Shown here piece after piece: positions 33,001 to 43,714 of a DNA stretch of 64,000 nucleotides; within the stretch, counting starts at the first letter, position 1, and each line of letters starts with the position of its first letter. The translations under genes were made by a program, and so were the position numbers. The DNA lies in contig CM060199.1 in the NCBI GenBank assembly GCA_030562195.1, positions 38,274,338-38,338,337 on the forward strand. The letters are read 5' to 3'. The DNA comes from Nipponacmea schrenckii. Taxonomy: Eukaryota; Mollusca; Gastropoda; Lottiidae. Below the pieces are notes generated by a model. It had not been told where the DNA came from, did not search any database, and saw only the letters and a list, made by a program, of their open reading frames with translations.

Positions 33001-36000
33001 TAGGTGTTTGATAACCTCACTAATTGTGTCTGCTTATTTTCAATTAGTGACAACATACTTAGTTTTAGTGGAATTACAGGATAATAAGTCACAAAGAACC
33101 TGAACAGACCAACAACTATTTAATCAAAGTAATTATAAATATTAAAACAGAACTTGAACCATGTAGTTACTCAGTTTCATGCTTTGTGATTTCCAGACAA
33201 TGATTCCAAAGAAACTTACCAAACCAAAGAGTAAACCAATAACTATTGTCAGTAGAGCAAATATAATATAGCACCCCCATTCTGGTATCCCATAGTCACT
33301 GATCATTACATTGTATATATTCTGAAAGGAAAGGGGAAAACAAAATAAAATGAATTGTAATCTCCTAAGAGCGCTTGCCCGTCTGTATTGAATGAGAGAT
33401 CGCACAAATTACGTAGATACACAAGATCAAATTTTTTGTTTAAACGGATAATAGGTCTTAGAACGAACATAAAATTTGAAAATTTTAAACTTTGCCATTA
33501 AGAGCTCTATTCATCAGTAAATATACCTGCTACACTAAATATCATAAAAAATAAATAAAAATATTTAAAAAACTAAGTTATTATCCATAAAGATCCTGTA
33601 TATCACTAAAATGGCTTGATGGCAACTTCTTAGCTGAAATCATATTAAGAAATATCATTCCATACTTACTCTAATTACCATGGCAGCCTTAAAAAACACA
33701 CCTACTGCAGACATCCTGAAAAACACAACAAATCTTCTGTAATTGTTCATTTCATGGGGAAAAGATAATCCAAATTTATTCTATTGTATGTAGCAGTGCT
33801 GACACAATATATCGTTGAATCGATGTATCGCGATATGACGTGGGACGATACACGTATCGAATCGCCAGGTCGTGTATCGATACTAGACGATACATGGCAT
33901 TCCATAAAAAGTGGGTAATATTTTATTTACTAGTCGGTGAATGCAAGCTTATCCCATCATAAAGTTTTCAAATAACTTATTTTATAGACAGACAGGTTTA
34001 ATTATTTTAACTATTTTGGTTTCTTATTTTTTTAATGAAATACCACAGAAAACTAGTTAAATTACATTTTTTTGCCTCAAAAAAATAAGTCTTATGATAA
34101 TAAATATTGAAACCTGGGAGAAAACTTTTTATCTATTACTCCTACAGTACGGTAATGTAGCTAAAATAATGTGATTTGGAAATCTTTGCATTTGAGAATT
34201 AGAGATTTATTTCAGGAGATCATCCCATGTTTTTCTGTAATATCTGTCTCTGATCCAAGGGTACTAAAGAGAAAATGGATTTAAATAATTATCAAACATA
34301 CTGTAAAGATTTAGGGTCTGTAAGCCATGAGACAGGATCCAATTCTAAATATTTCTTTTCATCTATAAAACTAATAACATCATTTTCATTCCGTGAACCT
34401 GTATACACTCGAAACACACCTTCTTTTACACTGAAAATAGATTATAATATCAAAATTAATCCGAGGCCCTGTGTTCTAGAGGCTGTGCACTTTAATGCTA
34501 ATGCCATTATCCTTGCAAAATTTTCCTCATTGCACACTGCATGGTATTGCCCATCTGCATAAGCCAATAAGGTGCATGAGAGAAAGATGTAAAACTCCAT
34601 TCATTGCATTTTGGAAATATACATAATAATAATTATGTCCTTGTGTTGATATAATGTCAACCAATAAATAAAACATTATTATTTATTTCAAATATGCCTC
34701 ACTACCTCAGGAAAGATGTGTGGGTAAACCTTTTCCAAAAAGAGGCAGTGGTAGGGGTTATATTAAAAAAGTCTGCAAAACACATAATGTTTAGATTTTG
34801 TAAATAAAGAGCGAATCTTACTGGTAAATTGTAGGCAAGGCTGTCACAAAAAATCTTCCACTTAGACCTGAAAATATTAATCATAATCATAATCAAGAAA
34901 AATGAAAATAATTACTGTCAAACTATTTGGATAATGTGTTGTCAATATGCTTTTAAATGTAAGTGTGTTGGTGTTTAGCATTATGTCAGACATCTTCCTT
35001 TCTAGACCATGAGGTGCAGAAGAGTAGGATGTAAAACTCCGTTTTTTATTTCATTTCAGACATCCTCAATTTCAACAATATCATATTTCACTGTGGAAAA
35101 TTTTAATTAGAGATCAGATTCAATATTCATGATGTTGGGGAATTTACAATCATGAGAAAACGTGACCCTTCTCTGAAACTTTATGTAACAATTTGTTACC
35201 TGGGTTTTCTGTGACATCTGTTTGACCTATTCCTACATCCAAATCATCACTCCATTTAGCTATTGCTTCCCATGTTGACTGGAAATTTTTACATGCAGGG
35301 CACCATGGGGCATGACTGAAAAATAGATTTTATTTTGACTTCTCTTTAAGATATCTAACCTTTGATAACAAATGACAATTTGATTTGTGATGTTGAAAAT
35401 GCTGAGAATTGTTTCCAATCTTTTATACATAGTTACTAATTTGGCCAACAGAAGGCAAGCAATTTCCAACAATGTGCAATGAAATACTTGGACTTGTCCT
35501 TTGTCTCAGTACCTAATCAGGCCAATGGAGGCAAGCCATGTCCAACAGTGAGCAATGAGGGGAATTCTGGCAGGAGTGCACAGCATAGGTACCATAATAG
35601 GCTCATATTAGAACAAGATTTAGTTACTTAAGACTCATAGAAAACAATAGAGGCCTTTATATGCTAAGTCAATCCTAGTATCATAACAAGACAGTTATCA
35701 TTCAAAGACAAACGTGTTTGTCTGTCCAACAAAATTTGCCTTTTTGGGCCATAACGGTAATTCAGAATCTTCCATTTTGGGTCGTGGTGATTAAAATTTT
35801 ATAGGCATGTAAAGCAGCAATTTTCATAGTCACTCTACAAGCAAATATGTAGTTTTCTGTTTGAATGAATTCGATAAGGAAGCTAATTTCGGCTTTAATC
35901 AATTGCAAGATGCGGAAAAGGAAAAATTTCAAATCTCTACTTTCACTTTATGTTTGTTGATTTTCCAATTACATGTTTCTATCCTAATTTTTAACCATAC

Positions 36001-36148
36001 TTACAAATTAGATATCCCCTTTCAAGATATCAGTCAGTTGTCAATCTGTGATTACAATGGGTTTTGTGGATTCTTTACTCACACAAAACTCAATAAGATA
36101 AACTACAAAGATGGGAATACAAAGTTTCATGTTCTTCATCGTGGCCAT
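30070..36148 (-). CDS. TMX1: Thioredoxin-related transmembrane protein 1 (TMX1); first exon frame-broken
   Basis: ER membrane protein disulfide oxidoreductase. Exons, 5' to 3': 36148-36005 (signal peptide beginning MATMKNMKLCIPIFVVYLIE, then PIVITD), 35315-35200 (active site HAPWCPACKNFQ; CPAC as in human TMX1), 34867-34822 (GLSGRFFVTALPTIY, the cis-proline loop), 34430-34302 (VKEGVFRVYTGSRNENDV), 33715-33670, 33321-33220 (YGIPEWGCY, then the membrane segment), 32833-32753 (LVCCCDLLFPPKYIQRQQ), 30180-30070 (acidic tail and stop). From 35315 onward phases are consistent and order and spacing match human TMX1. Exon 36005-36148 is recognisable up to PIVITD but then has stops and shifted frames, as if single bases were lost or gained, although its donor (GTAAGTATG) is intact. 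This could be consensus error, a real lesion, or a decoy of a true first exon elsewhere. Confidence 0.88.
30183..31465 (-). repeat. 25 bp minisatellite, about 50 copies
   Basis: Unit 'gtgaagtacaatgaaatg' plus 'aaataga', period 25, with substitutions at a few fixed positions (gaagtac/gaaatac, acaatg/accatg, aaatag/aaatga) and occasional 26 bp units (ataagag). It abuts the acceptor of the last TMX1 exon. The minus strand has no stop in any frame of the unit, so very long open frames appear (up to 501 codons, 30070-31575), with a 25-residue period of Phe/His/Ser/Leu/Tyr. These frames are artefacts; the last 36 codons before the stop are the genuine TMX1 exon. Confidence 0.95.
31500..32490 (+). 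mobile_element. Second pearl-like element, inserted in or next to the 25 bp array
   Basis: About six units of ~110-160 bp with 'aagtcaagggcaataactca', 'cttgacagagatatcatc' and 'ataccaagtttcattaagat'. It ends, like the 1-866 copy, in a GGAC/ACGG tract (about 32427-32442) followed by a hairpin at about 32459-32488 (tacgtccacat / atgtgaacgta). The last three units are nearly identical. It lies in the last TMX1 intron, and 25 bp-array-like sequence resumes at 32495-32610 after it. Confidence 0.7.
32491..32615 (-). repeat. Continuation of the 25 bp-type array
   Basis: 'gaatgaaatagaatgaaatg' and 'gaagtaccatgaaatgaaat' units like those at 30183-31465, more degenerate. It sits on the far side of the pearl-like element. 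Confidence 0.6.
33457..33600 (+). repeat. MITE fragment related to 28.4 kb element
   Basis: 'cttagaacgaacataaaatt', 'attttaaactttgccatt' and 'ctattcatcagtaaatatac' match the left end of the MITE at 28438-28772. A similar stretch is at 56890-56975. The right terminal repeat is not evident. Confidence 0.55.
33795..33905. repeat. 'atcgatgtatcgcgatatg' interspersed repeat
   Basis: Dense in cgatac/gtatcg words (atcgttgaatcgatgtatcg, gacgatacacgtatcgaatcg, cgtgtatcgatactagacgat), giving overlapping short inverted repeats. This looks like the end of a DNA-transposon-derived element, but I cannot name the family. Confidence 0.4.
34440..34612 (+). mobile_element. SINE body and tail
   Basis: 'ccgaggccctgtgttctaga', 'cctcattgcacactgcatgg' and 'gatgtaaaactccattcatt' match the body and tail of the 57.2 kb SINE. 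It lies about 10-20 bp upstream of the acceptor of TMX1 exon 34430-34302, on the opposite strand. Confidence 0.7.
35000..35062 (+). repeat. SINE 3' tail fragment
   Basis: 'gaggtgcagaagagtaggat' and 'gtaaaactccg' plus T-rich end; same tail as above, in a TMX1 intron. Confidence 0.55.
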
Positions 36149-37990
36149 TATAACGGATATCTAGTAAATTGGGTTATAGTTAAAATAGTCCACTTCCGGT
36201 ACCAGATTTTATAGTCACTTCGACTTAACATTAAACCGTGCTTTCTTAATATCTGTTACCGCTTTGACAAAATTTATTTAGTTTCTAACCGTTTTTTATT
36301 AGCTACCTACTTTACTACGGTCACTTGATTCTTGTAAAAATTGCGATTTTAATAATTTTCCCCAAATATGTGTCATAATAGGTCTACATCAATAAAGATA
36401 ATGAGAAGAACTTCCTCCTCTCCATAGTTACTATAAAAGCACCTATGCGCTTACGCATCTCTATAGTTTCTCCCATAGTGCCAGTTGTTTCCTTTATTAT
36501 GCAATCATCAGTTCGACGAGGCTGGCACCGTCACCCATACGGCTCAAGCTAAACGGTATGCAAAATATATGCGGTCACTGTTTGAGAAAATAATAGACTG
36601 TAGGAACGTGCATTCACTCCCTTATCAGATCTACCGTCGAAAATAAATATATAAAAACGTAAAAAAAAAATCTTAAAAGTATGACAAAATCAAGAGTAAA
36701 AGCTATATAGGAGTGGACTTAAAGTACCACCAGGTGTTTGAAAAGAGAAAACATGGTCTGTTTCGTTCGCGAGATGGTATAACACAAGTATTTAATTTCA
36801 TGTATCTGGGGCTGTGCCGATGTTTTTTTCCTGCACTGGCCAATATATACTTTCATAGTTTCATATTGAAATCCAAAAGCGAGCTAGAGGGTGACATTTT
36901 ACTGACAATCCAGACCTGGGGTAAAAAGTGATCTGTCCGACGCCCGACTGCAAAATCCACCATGAAAGTATCGTTTGCAGTTCGCAGACTCATTCAGTCG
37001 AGAGATGCCGAATAGTATGGCAATAGTATACAAGAACAAATATAAATTTCACTATAGTTTTAATCAAAACGTTAACCATTTATAATTATATACAATATAC
37101 ATGTAAAAGGGTCAAGAGACAAAATGCACGTGCAGTATAATAAAACATTAAACAATGACCTTTTAAAGGCATTTATAAAATCATAAATTAATAAATATAT
37201 CAAAACAAACAATAAATATCAAAATAAATTAATACTGTTGTCAATTAACATGATAAATCACGTGTACTTTAAAACTATTAAAAAATATCACACATGAAAA
37301 AGTGATTCGGATGCGTCCCGCCGGACTGATATAGTGATTACTAATATAAACTAGACATTATCAATTTTCAAAATGAGCAACACAGTTTCTTCTTATGCAA
37401 TTAAGATATCAAATATATTGATTCATAAAAGATGGTCCACTAAATTTGATACCGTAAATAAATGGTTTCCATAAAACCACATTGAGGAAGGAACAATAAC
37501 TCCTTGTTACTTACACATTTGTGTGAAAAATCGAAAAAAAATCATCAAGCTCCATATACATTCAAAGTTACCAATGAAAATTTTCTCAACGGTTCATTTT
37601 TGTTGACTGAATTGCAACTTAATGTATTTCTCTTCGACAGTTTTTACGTTTTTGTTTTTTAAACTTGTAAAATATAAATATATGGGTGTGTTAATCGATC
37701 GAAATTAAACTATAATGATAAATAGTTCAATCAATCGTCCTTTACATAGCCCATCCATATACAGTTAATAGGCTTAAAGACAAATACAGTTCCAAATCAA
37801 TCAACGGCGAATCTTTACTGTCAAACCAAGGAGACAATGTTACCATCCGCTGCTATATGCTTTTGAAGCGAATAAGTTATATAGAAAAAAAAACAATTTT
37901 GAGTGAGACAGAATATTAGGTTTTCTTGGTTATAAAATAATAAACTTCTCAAATATTTCCAGCCTTCCAGGTCATTAATTCCGAAAACTT
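36149..37990. other. Upstream of TMX1; no gene seen
   Basis: Contains the presumed TMX1 promoter, with a moderately GC-richer stretch near 36430-36560 that could mark the start site. The plus-strand open frame 35861-36214 is antisense to TMX1 exon 1. From 36600 to 37990 I see no exon or clear repeat; it holds the presumed 3' flank of the next gene. Confidence 0.4.
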
Positions 37991-40676
37991 TTATGCCAAC
38001 TCCTTGTCGGTCCTGAACATTAAAGAACTCTGATATTTAGATGTTTCGTGGTGGAAATTCGGACGAAGTAGTTGAGATCTTGGAGGCATTTGGTATTTAG
38101 AATCAACCCGATGTCTATCTTCTACATTATAACTCATTTGTTCTCGTTTGTCCAGGAAGTGGTTTTCATCGTGTTCGTAATGGGGAATTCTTCCCAACTC
38201 GGTATTCTGGAAAATATACGGTAAATATTGTTTTCTTTATAAGATATATAGCAGGTGCATAAGCATTAAAACACAAGATATACTAATTTTAGGTTTATAC
38301 TACGTTTCCAAACACAAGATATACTACTTTTAGGTTTATACTACATTTCCAAACACAATATATACTACTTCTAGGTTTATTACATACTGCGTTTCTAAAC
38401 ACAAGATATATAGATATACTACTTCTAGGTTTATTGCATACTACGTTTCGAAACACAAGATATATAGATATACTACTTTTAGGTTTATACTAATATTTCC
38501 AAACACAAGATATACTACTTCTAGATTTATTACATACTACGATTCCAAACACAAGATATATAGATATAGTACTTCTAGGTTTATTATATACTATGTTTCG
38601 AAACACAAGATATATAGATATACTACTTTCAGGTTTATTACATACTATGTTTCAAAACAAAAGATATATACTTATACTACTTCTAGGTTTATTATATACC
38701 AAGTTTCGAAACACATACAATAAATAATAATAGATAAACATTAATAATAAATTATAACAATACAGGATTTCTCTCGAAAGTTCGAAAATCAGAATCGGAT
38801 GTGAATTCACTAACGGTCTAGTCTCGCTGCCTGCTGCCTACTGCGTACTGGCACCCTGCAGCATATTTTTCAGATTCTGTTTTATTTAAACTGCAGGGAG
38901 TTGCCAGATAATTGTGTGACAAAACAACGATTTAGTGATTGAAAAGGCGTTTTTCTAGCCATTATATATCTAAAGAGATTTAAAGTTTCTATTACGGTAC
39001 ATGTAACTAAATTAATTCTGATTTCAAACCGGCGTCTGCGGTTGATATTATTGTCCAGACGGGAATTAGTTGATATACCAGAATAGGTAATCCGATTATG
39101 ACGTATTCTATTGGTAATACTATTAAGGTTGAACACGCCACAGTAATAATTACGTCATAATCCATTAAAACTAAGTCATGGATTAAAAGCCAAATCCCTG
39201 ACAGAAAAAGTTACAAACTGACAGATTGCGTTGGCAATTTAATCTACTAAATTATGAATATATAACTCAGAAATTCTCCCTTTAAAAATCTCAAAATGTA
39301 AAGAAAAAAATCCTCTCAAGCGCTTAATCTTAACTCAAGATTTTTCATGCGAAAGGAGAGACCTACCTAAAAAAACTTAATAATTATATCAACGTCATAA
39401 CACGAATATATACAATTATAATAATAATAAGCTCTTTATTTTACATGGGTCAGAATTAGGTCCAATACACACGGACATGGTCCTGCCTCACATTCAGCCC
39501 ATGGGGTAATAATACATTGGAAAAAAAATTAGAAATATAGCGAAAATACTCAATACTTCAATATACAATGCGTCTAAAAATACTGAAGTACATATAATTA
39601 CAGTATTGCATTGAGTTATTGTGCATACAAAGGGTACATGAGTTAGCACACATAATTAACATTAAAATCATGTAAACAGCGTCAATGCTTACCTTGTTTA
39701 TGAGTTCTCGGTTCCTCATGTCAGTTTTCCATTCCTGTACATACAGTCTGGATATCATCGGATGGTTCCTCGAGTAACTTGGAACTCTGGAAGTAAAATA
39801 AGTACAAAATTCAAACTTTCAGTTTCACGTCAGTTTAATGGTTTAATGTCTCTAACCTATTCTTATAAGACCTTAGCACTATCAGGACAAAAGAAAAGGT
39901 AAATAAATATACAAGAAGTTTTATGGACATGGACTTTATTTAGAACGTTAAGTTATTTTCTCGCAAGTCTATATCCATAATAGTTGTTGTCTTTTAATTA
40001 TCTTATGTTTTTAAAATTTACCAAAGCCAAGCCCCCTCCCACCTTTTGGCCTTTGATGTTTGTCATCTTTTAACAGATTAAGCTACGGCATCGCATTATC
40101 AGAAAAAACCTTTATATTGGCTTTGGACAATCGCTTAGTATCATTGAGCTGAACATCTTTGTGTGGTCAATTATTAACTATGAAGGCTGATAATTGGATT
40201 AAATCTTAATCTAGCCTTATAGTCTATAGAAATTGTTGATAATCCCATTAATCCCAGATATCTGCATTGTCAAATATTAGCAATTACTTCTTCGATAACA
40301 TTCAAGGTCTAATTAACTTAACTTGCTGGTGATTAGTGGCAAGCTAACCTCTAAGGGAAGAAAACTCAATTTATGCAGAAATGACAACGTAACTTCTTGG
40401 CCTGATAAGAAAGCAACATCATGTTATATTCATGCTTCAACTAGCAATTTTTTATTCGTTCATATATTTATTCATTCATCAAAATGATACCGGTGGCGAT
40501 AATTAAAAGCGTCCATAGCAACCTATCAATGATATGATTTAGGTGTGATAACTTTTGAGTTCCGGTATGAAGATCCACAAATTAAACATTTTATAAAAAC
40601 AAATACATTCTCACCTGGATTGGCCATATTGGAACAAATTTTTGCCAAAATTTTCGTTGTAGGTTCCTCCAGACAT
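37991..40676 (-). CDS. SPMIP10: SPMIP10/TEX43-like sperm microtubule inner protein
   Basis: Three coding exons, 5' to 3': 40676-40615 (MSGGTYNENFGKNLFQYGQ), 39786-39693 (PMISRLYVQEWKTDMRNREL), 38206-37991 (ending SKYQSSLMFRTDKELA, stop). Phases join cleanly (2, then 0) and all ends are GT-AG; the product is 123 residues. Human TEX43/SPMIP10 (134 residues as I recall) has the same layout: MIPTRYVMPWKENMKFRN in the middle, a GP-x-E-x-S-x-FL-type segment and a LSRYQSTVISHG end. The matches MI-x-R-YV-x-W-K-M-R-N and KYQS make it the best candidate; similarity is modest. That protein sits inside doublet microtubules of sperm flagella. The gene starts about 100 bp from the probable GPATCH2 promoter. 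Confidence 0.65.
38225..38725 (+). repeat. ~50-65 bp satellite in SPMIP10 intron 2
   Basis: About eight copies built from 'aaacacaagatatatagata', 'tactacttctaggtttatta' and 'catactacgtttc'. Unit length varies because 'atatagat' is sometimes absent. Related units are at 13.36 kb (inverted) and, further diverged, at 54.1 and 59.5 kb. Confidence 0.85.
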
Positions 40677-40699
40677 GATTACTTTCTTAGTGAAATTTG

Positions 40700-40830
40700 G
40701 TAACTAATGAAATTACTCGCTGAACTTTGACCTAATAAACAATTTTGTCACGTGATATATGTAAGTCTCGTGATAATTAATTACTCTCGCGAGACATCAT
40801 TGAACGTGATCATAACAAAGATGGCTGCTT
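40700..40830 (+). promoter_or_regulatory. Probable bidirectional promoter (SPMIP10 / GPATCH2)
   Basis: Between two divergent genes. It has the palindrome TCTCGCGAGA at 40785-40794 and, 23 bp on, AAGATGGCTGC at 40818-40828, which fits a YY1 site in the orientation usual just after a plus-strand start. A CACGTGA E-box is at about 40750. CGCG palindromes and YY1 sites of this kind mark housekeeping start sites in animals; activity here is inferred. Confidence 0.55.
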
Positions 40831-40916
40831 AATTTTACAGATTGTCAATTTTACAATTTCAAGACTTATAATCGTAAAAGGATTTACCCAGAATTTGTTT
40901 GTTAGATATGCATAAT
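40818..40916 (+). other. GPATCH2: Probable GPATCH2 5' UTR exon
   Basis: From the YY1-like site to a perfect donor (AAT|GTAAGTAAAC) at 40917. The next acceptor is TTTTCAG at 43681-43688, 26 bp before the ATG used for GPATCH2. A short upstream ATG (40909) would stop soon after the junction, so this exon is non-coding or carries a uORF. Confidence 0.45.
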
Positions 40917-41283
40917 GTAAGTAAACCAGATCAAGATTTTTCTTATGATTTTTTGTTGCTGACAAACTGGTGAGGAAGATGTAAAATCTGTCAGATTTCG
41001 TGAATCGACTTGATTTGACCCATTTTTTTCTATTCCTGTTTCCACACCGAATAGCCTAGACTTCAGTTATGCTAAGCGGGTAAATTTTTTTTTTTTTGTG
41101 TGTGTGTGAAATTTCCTATGAGCTATATTTTCAGTCAAATTTGTTTTCAGTCCTGATGTTAATGTCGTGTTCTTTATTTTAAAGTGTTTCTGAGTTTAAG
41201 AATTTGCATTTGGATAAAAAAGCGTAGGCAGAAGCTAATTAAATTAGTAGCTATCAGGTGGTAGGCCTAATGTCCTAATTTGC

Positions 41284-42075
41284 TCTTGCACGGGTTTTGT
41301 GACATGGTATATTGATAATATATAGTACTCTATGACTATTTATATATTTGAATTTCACAATGATTTTTTAGCGTTGATTTACCAGACGCTTTTATTCTCA
41401 AACTGAATGGAATCGTCGATGGCTCACTTTTTTTTAAAATTCTGAATATATTTTTATTGTGGCTTTTTAAAATTTGGTAAAGTGTGGGATGCATACTTAT
41501 TTAACTAATAGTCAATATTAAACACAAATATAAGCCGTAGGACGAGTGTATTTTAACGCCTATTATCCCTTTAATAAAAGTTGGGCTCACATATTTAATG
41601 TTGTAAAAATTAAACAAAATAGACCTTTCGGTCGTTTTGTCATAAATTTCATATTAGCACTTCTATTTTTTTCGTACAGCAGACAGTACGACAATTCAAT
41701 GGTTCTTACTGATTGGATTAAAATTCATAATTTTTTGTTATCCAATCAGTAAGAACCATTGAATTGTCGTACCGTCTGCTGTACGAAAAAATCAGGAAGT
41801 GCTTTTATGATATGACAAAACGGCCGAAAGGTCTATTTTGTTAAATTTTTACAACATTAAATATGTGGGCCCAACTTTTATTAATTGATTCGAAATTGAA
41901 TGGCTTTTTAGCTACACGTCGAGACCAAATTTATGCAAATTGATTAAATTATAACGTTGTAGAGTGATGTTTTATAAAGGTACTTCTGACTTAGTTACAT
42001 CCCCTGTTATATATATAGTCATAGAGTACTATACATTATCAATATACCATGTCACGAAAACCCGTGTGCTCTTGT
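41284..42075. repeat. Large palindrome / foldback element
   Basis: Inner arms at about 41575-41727 and 41737-41886 are over 90% reverse complementary around a ~10-25 bp centre (for example aatggttcttactgattgg / ccaatcagtaagaaccatt). Outer arms at about 41284-41350 and 42007-42075 also pair (atatagtactctatgact / agtcatagagtactata). The DNA between inner and outer arms does not pair. It lies in the presumed first intron of GPATCH2 and would fold into a long RNA hairpin. The open frame 41546-41752 is part of the palindrome. Confidence 0.85.
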
Positions 42076-43000
42076 CCTGGTACAGATATGCTTTAGATGT
42101 CTTTTATTGATGAAAAGATAAAAATGTTACTCATTGTAATTTTAGCGTAATTGCAACCAAATTTTGACTGAAATTTGTAGGCCTATAGTATGGAGTCAAA
42201 ACACATTTTGAAGACTTAATAAATGTGGCAAATTTTCAAATATTTTTATTAATGCAAAGACATTTTAAGACTATTAGTACTCTTTTAGACATTTATTCCA
42301 ATCGTCACAAAAATAATGAAAAAATTTCAGAAAACAGTTTTTCATTGCTTAGTCAATAGTCCAATTCAATTCAGAATGAAAGAAGGTAGATAAAATTTAA
42401 TTTCGCAGAATAACATTTTTATCGTTGGAGATATATAAGTAATAAGTATTTGCTAGGAAAGTAAAGAAAAGAGTTTTCGCAGGGGGCCAGCTGGATCCTT
42501 AGTGAACCTTGGTTGTTATCCTTAAACCTTATCCTACAACTTGTTATCCTTGTAAATATGATAGTTGTTTTTGCGATACGTTTTTCAGTCTATTCTCATG
42601 ATCCTTGATAATTTACAATTCCTGCTCGTGTTTATTTCACAGTTTTTTAATGTGACTCCTGAAAAATAATTTGCAGCAAATTATTGAAAATTGGCAATAA
42701 ATAAGTTCATACTTGTAATTGACAGTTAGCATTGACATTGAACATGTGAGTACTGACTGTTTGTCACAGAGAAACAATTAAAGTTTTTTCGGTACTAAAA
42801 TGGTAACTTGTGGACAATAATTATAAAGACGTGTGACAATTTAATGATAATTATAATTGAACTTGGACATTAATAATGTTCATAAAGTCAAGCTATTATG
42901 AACTTCATCTTATACCTTGAATTCAATAGCCAACTTGCATGTCGATGCAGCCATTTGATTGGATTTTAAGAAAAGTAATACAGCAACCAAAAGTCGATTA

Positions 43001-43198
43001 ACAATCTTTATGTTTATTCGCTAGCGTGTACAATCCAATAAATACCAGTGTATAGTGTGATATATTTGGCTATTGCAGTCAAGGTATAAGACAAAGGTTT
43101 TGACAATCTTTATGTTTATTCGCTAGCATGGACAATCCAATAAATACCGCTGTATAGTGTGATATATGGCTATTGCAGTCAAGGTATAAGACAAAGTT
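43001..43198 (+). repeat. ~100 bp tandem duplication
   Basis: 'acaatctttatgtttattcg' through 'gcagtcaaggtataagacaa' occurs twice in tandem with only a few differences, in the GPATCH2 first intron. Confidence 0.85.
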
Positions 43199-43714
43199 TT
43201 TAATAGCCTGACATAGTGAGGATCATAAATATGAATTTTAGTTCGGTAACAATACCATCTATCAAGGTCATCAAAAAGCTGCTAGCACTGATTTACACCT
43301 GATCAGTCAGATGTCCACATGTCTTGCCATTCCACTTCAACTTAGCATTATTTTTTATATCAATCCCTTACAATCTGCGAATAATTTATTAACAGCTTTG
43401 GTAAGGGTGAATGACATTTAATAATAACAGGAACCACAGACATCTGACTGAAAATTAGCAGCTATATGGCCATGGTTCACAAATAAAACCTCTGCACAAT
43501 CCAGTACAATTCCTTACACTAACTTCTGATAGTGGTTTCTGTCACTCAAGACACAGATTAACATGTTTTTTCTCTAAAACAGTTGAGTTTTATCTTGTTT
43601 AAGTTTTCTCTTTTCTTTCAATAACTTTTTATACTTTCCTTATTTTTCATATTTGAAATTCTTTACCTTGTATATTTCATATTTTCAGATTAAGTGTGTT
43701 TTTTATTATTCCTG

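Noticed and set aside
35861..36214. 117-codon plus-strand frame as a novel gene
   Set aside because: It lies antisense to the TMX1 first exon, which has a signal peptide, family motif and a perfect donor on the other strand.
41546..41752. 68-codon frame in the GPATCH2 first intron
   Set aside because: It is one arm of a palindrome.
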